A stretch of DNA of 10,982 nucleotides, taken from positions 1 to 10,982 of the forward strand of contig JADGOD010000055.1 of NCBI GenBank assembly GCA_017883125.1. The letters are read 5' to 3'. Under the pieces are notes generated by a model. It was not told the DNA's origin. It searched no databases and saw only the letters and a program-made list of their open reading frames with translations. The translations under genes and the position numbers were made by a program. This DNA comes from Acidimicrobiales bacterium (lineage in GTDB: Bacteria > Actinomycetota > Acidimicrobiia > Acidimicrobiales > RAAP-2). This document shows positions 1 to 6,651 of this stretch, piece by piece; the stretch's first letter is position 1; each line of letters opens with the position of its first letter.

Positions 1-1
1 C

Positions 2-280
2 ATCAGGGACTCTGATGGAGGCGTGGTCTTCTCCGTGGAAGACTCAGGTCCCGGGATCCCCGAGGAGCAGCGCCCTACCGTGCTGGCGAGCTTCGGGCGT
101 CCTGACGACGAGACCCGGGAGGGAACCGGGCTCGGCATGTCGATCGTCGGTGCCGTCGCCGAGGCCCACGGTGGCCTCTTCGAGATCGGCGACTCGCGGC
201 TGGGCGGCTTGTCTGCCTCAGTCGTTCTCCCCGCCACCATCGTCGTGGAATCTCATCGAGCCGATCGGGGTGAACCATGA
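2..280 (+). CDS. Sensor histidine kinase, C-terminal ATPase domain (5' truncated by window edge)
   Basis: This is the last 92 codons of a two-component sensor kinase; the gene begins before the window. What is visible is the C-terminal half of a HATPase_c domain. A G1 box (DSGPGIP) lies at visible residues 14-20, followed by an F-box-like stretch (ASFGRP) and a G2 box (GTGLGMSIV) at about 41-49. These motifs bind ATP for autophosphorylation of a histidine that would sit upstream, outside the window. The tail reads AHGG...GLSASVVLP, the usual last strand of the domain. The stop overlaps the start of the response regulator gene as ATGA, so the two are translationally coupled and are almost certainly a cognate pair. 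Sensor domain, membrane segments and stimulus cannot be seen. Confidence 0.9.
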   Translation: MRDSDGGVVFSVEDSGPGIPEEQRPTVLASFGRPDDETREGTGLGMSIVGAVAEAHGGLFEIGDSRLGGLSASVVLPATIVVESHRADRGEP

Positions 281-954
281 AGATCTTGATAGTCGAAGAC
301 GACCAGGGCATCTCTTCGTTCCTTGTGAAGGGTCTTAGGTCCGAGGGCTACCAGACCATGGCGGTCGGGGACGTCGCCAGCGCCAAGTTGGTGGTCACGG
401 GGCCAGACGCCGAGATCGACCTCGTCCTGCTCGATCTCGGCCTGCCGGACGCCGCCGGCTCGACGCTCCTCTCGTTGATGCGCGAACGAGGTGACACCAC
501 ACCGGTGATCGTGCTCACCGCACGCGGGGAGGTGTCCGACAAAGTGGCCGGCCTCAACGCCGGCGCCAACGACTACGTGGCCAAGCCGTTTGCCTTTGAG
601 GAGCTGCTCGCTCGGATCCGGGCCACCCTGAGGACGGTCGATCAGCCGAGCACCACCGAGCTGGTCCACGGCGACCTTCGCTTCGACCTGCTGTCCAAGA
701 TGGCGACGAGAAACGGTCGGCGGATCGAGCTCGCCCAGCGAGAGTGGGCGCTGCTCGAGCTGTTCCTCCGCCATCCTGGCCAGGTGCTCTCCCGAACCCA
801 GATCCTCTCGGCCGTTTGGGACTACTCCTTCGATCCTGGATCGAACGTCGTCGACGTCTACGTCGGCTACCTCCGCCGCAAGCTCGATGAGCCGGGCAGC
901 CCGTCGCTGATCCAAACCGTGCGAGGGGCCGGATACCGCTTCGTGGAATCGTAG
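277..954 (+). CDS. OmpR/PhoB-family two-component response regulator
   Basis: A 225-residue DNA-binding response regulator of the usual family length. The receiver domain (about 1-115) has the acidic pair D8/D9, the phosphoacceptor D53 in LLDLGLP, the switch residue T81 in VLTAR, and K103 in the AKPF motif, so all the phosphorylation residues are present. The C-terminal winged helix (about 130-225) carries the family signatures RE.ALLELFLRHPGQVLSR, VVDVYVGYLRRKLD and the closing TVRGAGYRF. It should be phosphorylated by the kinase encoded just upstream, whose stop codon overlaps this start (ATGA). Target genes are unknown. The FAH-family gene starts 38 bases downstream and could be in the same transcript, but nothing in the sequence links it to the regulator's function. 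Confidence 0.95.
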   Translation: MKILIVEDDQGISSFLVKGLRSEGYQTMAVGDVASAKLVVTGPDAEIDLVLLDLGLPDAAGSTLLSLMRERGDTTPVIVLTARGEVSDKVAGLNAGANDYVAKPFAFEELLARIRATLRTVDQPSTTELVHGDLRFDLLSKMATRNGRRIELAQREWALLELFLRHPGQVLSRTQILSAVWDYSFDPGSNVVDVYVGYLRRKLDEPGSPSLIQTVRGAGYRFVES

Positions 955-978
955 GCTGGAGGTCGCATCCCCCCATCT

Positions 979-984
979 GAGGAG
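979..984 (+). promoter_or_regulatory. Ribosome binding site of the FAH-family gene
   Basis: GAGGAG, eight bases before the ATG at 993, is a good Shine-Dalgarno match and supports that start. It lies in the 38-base gap after the response regulator stop. No terminator is evident in this gap. Confidence 0.7.
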
Positions 985-992
985 TCCCCCAC

Positions 993-1835
993 ATGCGATT
1001 GGCAAATGTCTCTGGGCGAGCAGCGATCGTCGTCGACGACGGCACGATCGATCTCGCGACGGCCACCGACGGTGCGTTCGGCCCTGATCTGACCGAGGTG
1101 ATCGCCCGGATCGATGATCTCAGGGAGCTGGCGCCGTCGATCGAGGGCCCCGTCGAGCCGCACGACCCGAGTCGCCTCGGGCCGCCATCGCCGAATCCGG
1201 GCCAGATCATCGCCATCGGCATGAACTACCGGGCTCACGCCGAAGAGATGGGCCTCGAGCTCCCGTCGATCCCTGCAGCGTTCGCCAAGTTCCGTTCGGC
1301 GCTGGGAGGCCCGTTCGGCTCGATCGTGCTGCCGAGCGACGACGTCGACTACGAGGTCGAGATGGTGCTCATCATCGGCCGACGCACCGAAGGGGTGACC
1401 GTAGAGAACGCGTGGAGCTTCGTGGCCGGGATCACCGCCGGACAGGACCTCTCGGAGCGAACGGTCCAGATGGCGGCGGGCCGTCAGTTCTCGTTGGGCA
1501 AGTCGTATCCAGGCTTCGCGTCGATCGGTCCGTGGATGTCGACCATCGATGAGTTCGCCGACCCCGATGACGTCGGCCTCGGGTGCGCGGTCGACGGCGT
1601 CACCATCCAGGATGCCCGGAGCTCCGACATGGCGTTCCCGGTGCCCGAGCTCCTCGTGGCCCTCACGAAGGTGATCACCCTCGAACCGGGCGACGTCCTC
1701 TTCACCGGCTCGCCGGCCGGGGTCGGGATGAGCTTCCATCCACCCCGGTACCTCAAGCCGGGCCAAGAGCTCGACACGTGGATCGAGTCGGTCGGCACCA
1801 TGCGCCACCACCTCGTGGCCGCCCCGGGCCGCTGA
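993..1835 (+). CDS. Fumarylacetoacetate hydrolase (FAH) family protein
   Basis: A 280-residue member of the FAH superfamily, which includes metal-dependent acylpyruvate hydrolases, oxaloacetate decarboxylases and 2-keto-4-pentenoate hydratases. A short N-terminal region (about 1-65) precedes the catalytic domain. Its hallmarks are GMNYRAHAEEMG (76-87), FAKF (97-100), the metal ligands E121 and E123 in DYEVEMVLIIGR, D152 in the AGQDLSER loop, KSYPGFASIGPW, and the late motif LEPGDVLFTGSPAGVG. The catalytic acidic triad and the His of the NYRAHA loop are present, so the protein should be an active Mg/Mn-dependent enzyme acting on a 2-oxo acid or beta-diketone. The sequence does not fix the substrate. 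No neighbour belongs to an aromatic or tyrosine degradation pathway. The ATG has a good ribosome site upstream. Confidence 0.9.
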   Translation: MRLANVSGRAAIVVDDGTIDLATATDGAFGPDLTEVIARIDDLRELAPSIEGPVEPHDPSRLGPPSPNPGQIIAIGMNYRAHAEEMGLELPSIPAAFAKFRSALGGPFGSIVLPSDDVDYEVEMVLIIGRRTEGVTVENAWSFVAGITAGQDLSERTVQMAAGRQFSLGKSYPGFASIGPWMSTIDEFADPDDVGLGCAVDGVTIQDARSSDMAFPVPELLVALTKVITLEPGDVLFTGSPAGVGMSFHPPRYLKPGQELDTWIESVGTMRHHLVAAPGR

Positions 1836-1836
1836 C

Positions 1837-1852
1837 CTCGGGGTCTCCCGAG
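1837..1852 (+). terminator. Hairpin just after the FAH-family gene; possible terminator
   Basis: CTCGGG (1837-1842), a four-base loop GTCT, then CCCGAG (1847-1852) form a perfect 6-bp GC-rich stem beginning two bases after the FAH stop codon. No T tract follows, so it is not a textbook intrinsic terminator. High-GC actinobacteria often have such hairpins without U tails. It would separate the FAH gene from the riboswitch promoter downstream. Confidence 0.4.
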
Positions 1853-1874
1853 CATGGGGGTCGAGAAGGGGGCC

Positions 1875-1885
1875 TGTGCTAGTTT
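1875..1885 (+). promoter_or_regulatory. Putative extended -10 promoter for the cobalamin-riboswitch operon
   Basis: TGTGCTAGTTT contains TGnTAnnnT with hexamer TAGTTT at 1880-1885. This is an extended -10 element of the kind common in actinobacterial housekeeping promoters. No convincing -35 hexamer is seen at 17-base spacing; TCGAGA at 1861 is only 13 bases away. Transcription would start near 1891-1893, just where the riboswitch aptamer begins, which is the best support for the call. Confidence 0.5.
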
Positions 1886-2104
1886 CGGTCACGCAACACC
1901 AGGCAGTGGCAACGAGGGGAAGCCGGTCAAATTCCGGCACTGGTCCGCAACCGTAGGTGGGAGAAGGGGAGCATCCCCGGAATCCACGAGTCGGGATACC
2001 ACGGAGCCATCAGCAGTACCTGCGACGTCGAGACACGTGGGCAGGGACTCCCGACGTCTCCCACTCTGGTAGCTCGTGAGTTCCTCCCCCTACGAGGAGG
2101 AATA
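1886..2104 (+). ncRNA. Cobalamin (adenosylcobalamin-type) riboswitch with expression platform
   Basis: The leader before the lipoprotein gene has the conserved core of a B12 riboswitch. GGGAAGCCGG (about 1917-1926) and the P4-like stem GCCGG (1922-1926)/CCGGC (1934-1938), with a TCAAATT loop, are followed by the TGGTCCGCAACCGTA segment. A variable arm follows, with a small hairpin GGGGA (1966-1970)/TCCCC (1974-1978). Next is the B12 box, GAGTCGGGATACCACG (1988-2003), close to the family's AGYCAGGAGACC pattern. Beyond the aptamer lie a 7-bp inverted repeat (2024-2030/2052-2058) and a hairpin that pairs with the Shine-Dalgarno site. Such elements bind adenosyl- or other cobalamins and repress the downstream gene when the vitamin is plentiful, so the five genes that follow are probably expressed under B12 shortage. 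The 5' edge is approximate. Confidence 0.9.
2081..2102 (+). promoter_or_regulatory. Shine-Dalgarno-sequestering hairpin of the riboswitch
   Basis: TTCCTCC (2081-2087) is perfectly complementary to GGAGGAA (2096-2102), separated by eight bases. The 3' arm contains the Shine-Dalgarno site AGGAGG (2095-2100) of the GTG start at 2105, four bases away. This gives an obvious translational OFF state for the operon. It also supports choosing the GTG at 2105 as the true start. Which aptamer state forms or melts the hairpin was not worked out. Confidence 0.75.
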
Positions 2105-3154
2105 GTGAAGAAGCGACCCATCCGAATCCTGACCGCAGTGATCGGCACTGCCGTGCTGAGTCTCGGACTCTCCGCTTGCATCCAGGCCAACCAAGGCGCC
2201 AATTGGCTGACATCCCACCTGGCTGCGACCGACTGGCTCAATGGGGCTCCGGCGAGCTATGTCCCATACGGCGGGAGTCCCGACATTGGCGACACCGCGC
2301 AGACGGCGCTGACCCTGGTGGCTACCGGACAGACCTCCGCACTTCCCGCGGTCCTCAATTACCTCGAGTATCACGCCGCCGACTACACCAACGTCCCGGC
2401 ATCAGGTGGGACGCCCGGCTACACCGATGCTGGCCACGTGGCGCTGCTCCTGCTTGTGGCACACGCCACCGGGACGCAGTCCGCCTTCAGTGCCACGTCA
2501 CTGCTCGCCACGCTCCGCAATACCCAGCAGCTGACAGACACCGGCTACGGGGTCGGTCTGTTCGGGTCGGACGACCCGACCTACGACGGCGTTTACCGCA
2601 CGGCGCTGGCGCTCGAGGCTCTCGTCGCCAGCGGCGTTCCCATGAGCGACTCGGCGATCGTCACTGGTCGATCGTGGCTGCTCGCTCAGCAGTGTCCGAG
2701 CGGCGGGTTCACGGCGGCAGCGGCCACGAATCCGTGCAACGGCGATCCGGCGAACTGGCAGGGGCCCGACACCAACTCGACCGCCCAGGCCCTCATCGCT
2801 CTCCATGCGCTCAACGAGTCGACGGCGGCCGGCACCCCGAGCGCCCGTGCAGTGGCCTGGTTGGGGTCGCTGGAGAGCTCGACCGCCACCTGGCCCTTCT
2901 TCCCCGGCTCGGTTCCCGATTCGAACTCCTCGGCGATCGTCTGCATGGGTCTTCGGGCAGCCGGCGAGGCGCTGTCGGCAACGAGGTACGTCCGGAGTGG
3001 AGGCACGTGGCCTCTCCTTGCGCTCCTCAACTATGAAGATCAAACGCCAGGAGCAGACTTCGGCGGCTACGTCTTCCAGCCCGGAGACCTTCCAGACCCA
3101 ATCTCCACCGAGCAGGTCGCACTGACGTTGTCCGGCGTCACACTCCCTCTCTAA
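2105..3154 (+). CDS. Surface lipoprotein with alpha/alpha-barrel (prenyltransferase-like) repeats, possible B12-binding half
   Basis: A 349-residue exported lipoprotein: a basic N-terminus, a hydrophobic core and the lipobox LSAC with lipidated C25. The mature part has several helical repeats of the prenyltransferase/terpene-cyclase type: DIGDTAQTALTL (60-71); a Gly/Tyr-rich turn then GVYRTALALEAL (162-173); SGGF (199-202) then DTNSTAQALIALHAL (222-236); DSNSSAIVCMGLRAAG (272-287); FGGYVF then STEQVALTL near the end. The same alpha6/alpha6 barrel forms the N-terminal domain of animal intrinsic factor and transcobalamin, whose repeats also read D(T/S)...A..AL.AL. No DXDD or other catalytic Asp cluster of true cyclases was seen, favouring a binding role. 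C197 and C211 flank a loop and may form a disulfide. It is the first gene after a cobalamin riboswitch and overlaps the next gene by one base (TAATG). Corrinoid capture is inferred, not proved. Confidence 0.8.
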   Translation: MKKRPIRILTAVIGTAVLSLGLSACIQANQGANWLTSHLAATDWLNGAPASYVPYGGSPDIGDTAQTALTLVATGQTSALPAVLNYLEYHAADYTNVPASGGTPGYTDAGHVALLLLVAHATGTQSAFSATSLLATLRNTQQLTDTGYGVGLFGSDDPTYDGVYRTALALEALVASGVPMSDSAIVTGRSWLLAQQCPSGGFTAAAATNPCNGDPANWQGPDTNSTAQALIALHALNESTAAGTPSARAVAWLGSLESSTATWPFFPGSVPDSNSSAIVCMGLRAAGEALSATRYVRSGGTWPLLALLNYEDQTPGADFGGYVFQPGDLPDPISTEQVALTLSGVTLPL

Positions 3155-3936
3155 TGATGCGGCTGTCGTCGCTCGCGGTCCTGGCCGGGGTGGCCGGACT
3201 CACCGCAGCGCTGCCTGGGGCGGCCCCGGCTGCGGCGGCGGGCAGCGATCTGGTGGCTGTGGTCATCGACTTCGGCACCGGGGGGCAGGCGCCGATCGTC
3301 CAGTGCGTTCACGATGCGGGTGAGTCGGATATGCAGGCGTTGGCCGATGCTCTCGCCCAAGCCCACGCCCAAGCGATGCGTCTCGACAACGGTCTGATCT
3401 GTGCGTTCGACGGGTATCCCACTTCGGGATGCGGTGAGCCGACCAGCTCGGGCGGCTACGCGTACTGGGCGTACTTCCACGGGAGCGCGTCGGGTTGGGC
3501 GTTCGCCAGCCAGGGGCCGGCCTATCACCCGGCGTCGTCGTTGAGCACGGTGGGGTTCCGCTTTGAGCCCGACGGGACCGGGAGTGCATCCGATCCGAAG
3601 CCCACGCCGCCGTCGAACCCGGTGACGGACTGTCCGGGGATCGCGGCGGTACCGGCGGGGGTTCCGACGCCGACGACGCCCCCGGCGGTGAGCACGCCGA
3701 TCGGAGCAGGGGCGACGCCCACGACGACGCCCGGTGCATCGTCGCTCCCTTCGACCACCACGACGACGCGCCTTGGCGCATCGAGGCGAGCGTCGATCTC
3801 GAGCGCCGCCAAGAGCGCCAGTCGAGGTGGTCACGGGTCCTCGTCGGCGTTGCCAGCGGTTCTGGCGATCGGAGCGTTTGGTGCCCTAGGCACCGCCGCC
3901 GGGGTGGTCTGGTTCAAGAGGCGACGTGAAGCCTGA
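3154..3936 (+). CDS. Secreted membrane-anchored protein with DUF4430/transcobalamin-beta-like domain
   Basis: A 260-residue exported protein. A signal peptide (about 1-29, ending in APAAAA) leads to a small folded domain (about 31-140). Its core GGYAYWAYFHG...GWAFASQGP (100-122) and closing STVGFRFEP (131-139) resemble DUF4430 and the C-terminal beta domain of transcobalamin and intrinsic factor. They also resemble, from memory, Streptomyces proteins annotated as SCO2322 family. Four cysteines (C51, C83, C93, C160) could form disulfides outside the cell. A Pro/Thr/Ser-rich stalk (about 145-230) follows, then one transmembrane helix (about 234-254) and a basic tail KRRREA. No LPXTG motif precedes the helix, so the anchor is probably the membrane itself. 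The start overlaps the lipoprotein stop as TAATG, and the end overlaps the ECF T gene by 11 bases. Binding of a corrinoid together with the upstream lipoprotein is inferred. Confidence 0.8.
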   Translation: MMRLSSLAVLAGVAGLTAALPGAAPAAAAGSDLVAVVIDFGTGGQAPIVQCVHDAGESDMQALADALAQAHAQAMRLDNGLICAFDGYPTSGCGEPTSSGGYAYWAYFHGSASGWAFASQGPAYHPASSLSTVGFRFEPDGTGSASDPKPTPPSNPVTDCPGIAAVPAGVPTPTTPPAVSTPIGAGATPTTTPGASSLPSTTTTTRLGASRRASISSAAKSASRGGHGSSSALPAVLAIGAFGALGTAAGVVWFKRRREA

Positions 3937-5047
3937 TCGTCGTCCGCACGCCGTGGCGTGGTGGCTCTGGGCCGCTGGGATGGCCGTGGCTGCTCTCCGG
4001 ACGACGAACCCCATCCTCCTTATCGGCCTCGGTACCGTGGTGATCGCGGTGGGGGTGATCTGTCGCTCGAAGGCCCCGTGGGGTCGGTCGGTGGGCGTCT
4101 TCGTGAAGATCGGGCTGTTCGTGATCGTGCTCAGGGTGCTCCTCCAGGTCGTCTTCGGGCAGCGCCTGCCCGGGCATGTCCTCTTCACGCTGCCGGCGAT
4201 CCCGATGCCGGCGTGGGCTGAAGGGGTGAGCATCGGCGGGCCCGTCACGATCGAAGGGATCCTCGTTGCCCTCGTCGGCGGCTTGAGGCTGGGGGTGGTC
4301 CTGGTCTGCTTCGGCGTGGCGAACGCGATCGCCAGCCCCCGGGAGGTCCTCCGCTCCCTCCCTGCCGTCCTCCACGAGGTGGCGGTGGCGGTCACTGTGG
4401 GGCTCTGCTTCGTACCTGAGGTGATGGGCTCGGTGGCCCGGGTCCGAGAGGCGCGACTCCTCCGAGGTCGCCCGACCAAGGGGTTCGCGGGGTTCCGGGG
4501 CATCGCCATCCCGGTGCTCGAGGACGCACTCGACCGCTCCACGCAGCTGGCGGCCTCGATGGGGGCCCGGGGCTTCGGCCGGGCCGGGACGACACCGACG
4601 AGATCGATGCGATTCCTCAGCCGCACGGCCACGATCATCGGAGCGCTGCTCATGCTGCTCGGCGGGTACGGCACCCTGACCGCCAGCGGAGCGATACCGG
4701 GTGCCCCGCTGCTCTTGGTCTGCGGGGTGGTCGCCCTCGGGGTCGGGGTGGCATCGAACACCAGGCGCTCGACGAGGACGCGGTATCGACCGACCCCCTT
4801 CGGACTGCGATCGGCGCTCTGCGTGGTCGCTGGCTGGGTCCCCGCTGCCTGCATGCTGGCGAGCGCTCACCTCGACCCGGCATCGATGTCGTGGTCTCCC
4901 TATCCGCTCACCTGGCCGAGCGTGCCGGTCCTCGCCACGGTGGGCGTGCTCTTAGGCGTGGCTCCGATCGCATTCATCGAACCTGCGAGGAGGCGTGAAG
5001 GCGTCGAGATCGCTGTTCGGCCGACGAGGGCAGAGGCCGCGGCATGA
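3926..5047 (+). CDS. ecfT: ECF transporter transmembrane (T) component, CbiQ/EcfT family
   Basis: A 373-residue membrane protein that would couple ATPase movement to the substrate-binding S component. Hydrophobic segments lie near residues 10-60, 65-85, 105-155 and, after a cytoplasmic stretch, 225-275 and 295-355. The cytoplasmic part carries the two signatures of this family: REARLLRGR (174-182) and ASMGARGFGR (210-219). In the second, A214-R215-G216 is the Ala-Arg-Gly motif that contacts the ATPases. EcfT proteins are usually about 260 residues; the extra length here is the C-terminal membrane segments. The GTG start overlaps the preceding gene by 11 bases and the stop overlaps the ATPase start (ATGA). 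It belongs to the riboswitch-controlled operon; the CbrV-type T component of predicted cobalamin ECF systems is the likely comparison. Confidence 0.9.
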   Translation: MKPDRRPHAVAWWLWAAGMAVAALRTTNPILLIGLGTVVIAVGVICRSKAPWGRSVGVFVKIGLFVIVLRVLLQVVFGQRLPGHVLFTLPAIPMPAWAEGVSIGGPVTIEGILVALVGGLRLGVVLVCFGVANAIASPREVLRSLPAVLHEVAVAVTVGLCFVPEVMGSVARVREARLLRGRPTKGFAGFRGIAIPVLEDALDRSTQLAASMGARGFGRAGTTPTRSMRFLSRTATIIGALLMLLGGYGTLTASGAIPGAPLLLVCGVVALGVGVASNTRRSTRTRYRPTPFGLRSALCVVAGWVPAACMLASAHLDPASMSWSPYPLTWPSVPVLATVGVLLGVAPIAFIEPARRREGVEIAVRPTRAEAAA

Positions 5048-6651
5048 TTCGCTTCGCCGCAACGTCGTTCCGCTACGACGATGCCGCGCCGTGGGTCTTG
5101 AGCGATCTGGATCTCACGATCGAGGACGCCGAGTTCATGGTGGTGGTCGGGCCGACCGGCTCGGGGAAGTCCACGTTGCTGAGGCTGATCAACGGGTTGA
5201 TCCCTCACTTCAGCGGCGGTCAGCTGGCTGGCGACGTCCAGGTGGGCGGCCGCAGCATCCTCGACACGCCGCCGACGGAGTTCGCAGGCACGGTCGGCTA
5301 CGTCGGGCAGGACCCCGCGGCGTCGTTCGTGACCGACCGAGTCGAAGATGAGATCGCCTACGCCATGGAGAACCTGGGGATCGATCCGATGGCCATGCGG
5401 CGCCGGGTCGAAGATGCGCTCGATCTGCTGAATCTCCACGAGCTTCGTGACTCGGCGCTCTCGACGCTCTCGGGCGGGCAGCAGCAGCGTGTGGCGATCG
5501 CCGCGGTCCTGGCGGCATCACCTCGGATCCTGGTGCTCGACGAACCGACGTCGGCTCTCGATCCAGGCGCCGCCGAAGAGGTCCTCCACGCCCTGACCCG
5601 CCTCGTCCACGACATGGGCCTGACGGTGGTCATCGCCGAGCACCGCTTGGAGCGCGTCCTGCCCTTCGCCGATCGGGTCATCCTGCTCGGCGGCGACGGT
5701 TCGGTGGACGTCGGGACCCCTTCGGAGATCATGGAGTTCTCGCCGATCGCCCCGCCCATCGTGGAGCTGGGTCGGTTGGCCAAGTGGACGCCCCTGCCGA
5801 TCACGGTGCGCGACGCCCGCCGTCGAGCACACGCGCTCGTCGAGTGCCTCGTCGAGCGCGCGCCACATGCGGAACCATCCCGGAACCATAAATCGGTGGC
5901 GTCGCTCGACAAGGTGAGTGTGTCCTACGGATCGCTCCGAGCGCTGGATCGGGTCAGCGTGTCGTTCCACTCCGGTTCGATCGCGGCGCTCATGGGGCGT
6001 AACGGATCGGGCAAGTCGACGCTGCTCGGGACCCTGGCGGGAATCGTGCGTGCCTCGACGGGCCGTGTCGAGGTTGCGGGGCACGATCCGGTGGGGATCT
6101 CCGCCGCCGAGAGGATCCGGCTGGTGGGCCTCGTGCCCCAGGACGCAGGCGTGCTCCTCTACGCCCAATCGATCGCCCAGGAGTGCGCCACCGCGGACAG
6201 GGAGCATCGTCTCGCCGAGGGGACGACGGCGACGATGGTGGCCAAGCTGATCGCCGTGGAGGATGACGGCCGCCACCCCCGAGATCTCTCGGAGGGCCAG
6301 CGGCTCTCCCTCGTCCTTGGCGTGGTGGTGGCGCCGAAGCCCGCCCTGCTCCTTCTTGACGAGCCGACCCGGGGTCTGGACTACGCGGCCAAGCGCGCGC
6401 TTGGTGCCGAGCTCCGAGCGCTGCGTGACGACGGGGTCTGTGTTGTCGTCGCCACCCACGACGTCGAGTTCGTGGCGGGGATCGCCGATCGGGCGCTGGT
6501 CATCGCCCAGGGAGAGATGATCGCTGACGGCCCGGCCCGAGACGTCGTCGCACAGACGCCGGCCTTCGCACCGCAGGTGGCCAAGGTCCTCCAGCCACTT
6601 CCGTTCCTGACGGTCGATGAGGTCCGAGAGGCGCTGTGGGCCGAGTCCTAG
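5044..6651 (+). CDS. ECF transporter fused double ABC ATPase (A-A' in one chain)
   Basis: A 535-residue cytoplasmic protein with two ABC ATPase domains in tandem, replacing the usual EcfA/EcfA' pair. Domain 1 has Walker A GPTGSGKST (36-44), signature LSGGQ (142-146), Walker B LVLDEP with D166/E167, and switch H200. A linker (about 235-285) leads to domain 2, with Walker A GRNGSGKST (318-326), a divergent signature LSEGQ (415-419), Walker B LLLLDEP with D439/E440, and H472. All catalytic residues are present in both halves, so both sites may hydrolyse ATP. The altered signature and the missing QR that normally follows it make domain 2 the less canonical half. The start overlaps the T gene (ATGA), and the stop lies inside the S component gene. 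Fused ATPases are known in ECF systems for thiamine precursors and cobalamin. Confidence 0.93.
   Translation: MIRFAATSFRYDDAAPWVLSDLDLTIEDAEFMVVVGPTGSGKSTLLRLINGLIPHFSGGQLAGDVQVGGRSILDTPPTEFAGTVGYVGQDPAASFVTDRVEDEIAYAMENLGIDPMAMRRRVEDALDLLNLHELRDSALSTLSGGQQQRVAIAAVLAASPRILVLDEPTSALDPGAAEEVLHALTRLVHDMGLTVVIAEHRLERVLPFADRVILLGGDGSVDVGTPSEIMEFSPIAPPIVELGRLAKWTPLPITVRDARRRAHALVECLVERAPHAEPSRNHKSVASLDKVSVSYGSLRALDRVSVSFHSGSIAALMGRNGSGKSTLLGTLAGIVRASTGRVEVAGHDPVGISAAERIRLVGLVPQDAGVLLYAQSIAQECATADREHRLAEGTTATMVAKLIAVEDDGRHPRDLSEGQRLSLVLGVVVAPKPALLLLDEPTRGLDYAAKRALGAELRALRDDGVCVVVATHDVEFVAGIADRALVIAQGEMIADGPARDVVAQTPAFAPQVAKVLQPLPFLTVDEVREALWAES

Noticed and set aside
2105..3154. A true terpene cyclase or squalene-hopene cyclase
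   Set aside because: The protein is an exported lipoprotein, only half the size of those cyclases, and no catalytic DXDD-type motif is visible; only the barrel repeats are shared.
3742..3780. LPSTT as a sortase motif in the DUF4430-like protein
   Set aside because: It does not match LPXTG and lies about 30 residues before the transmembrane helix rather than next to it.
3886..4870. Two long minus-strand reading frames (about 320 codons each) opposite the ECF T gene
   Set aside because: Composition is rich in Arg, Pro, Ser and His with no recognisable motif. They lie fully antisense to a clear membrane protein gene and are typical GC-rich shadows.
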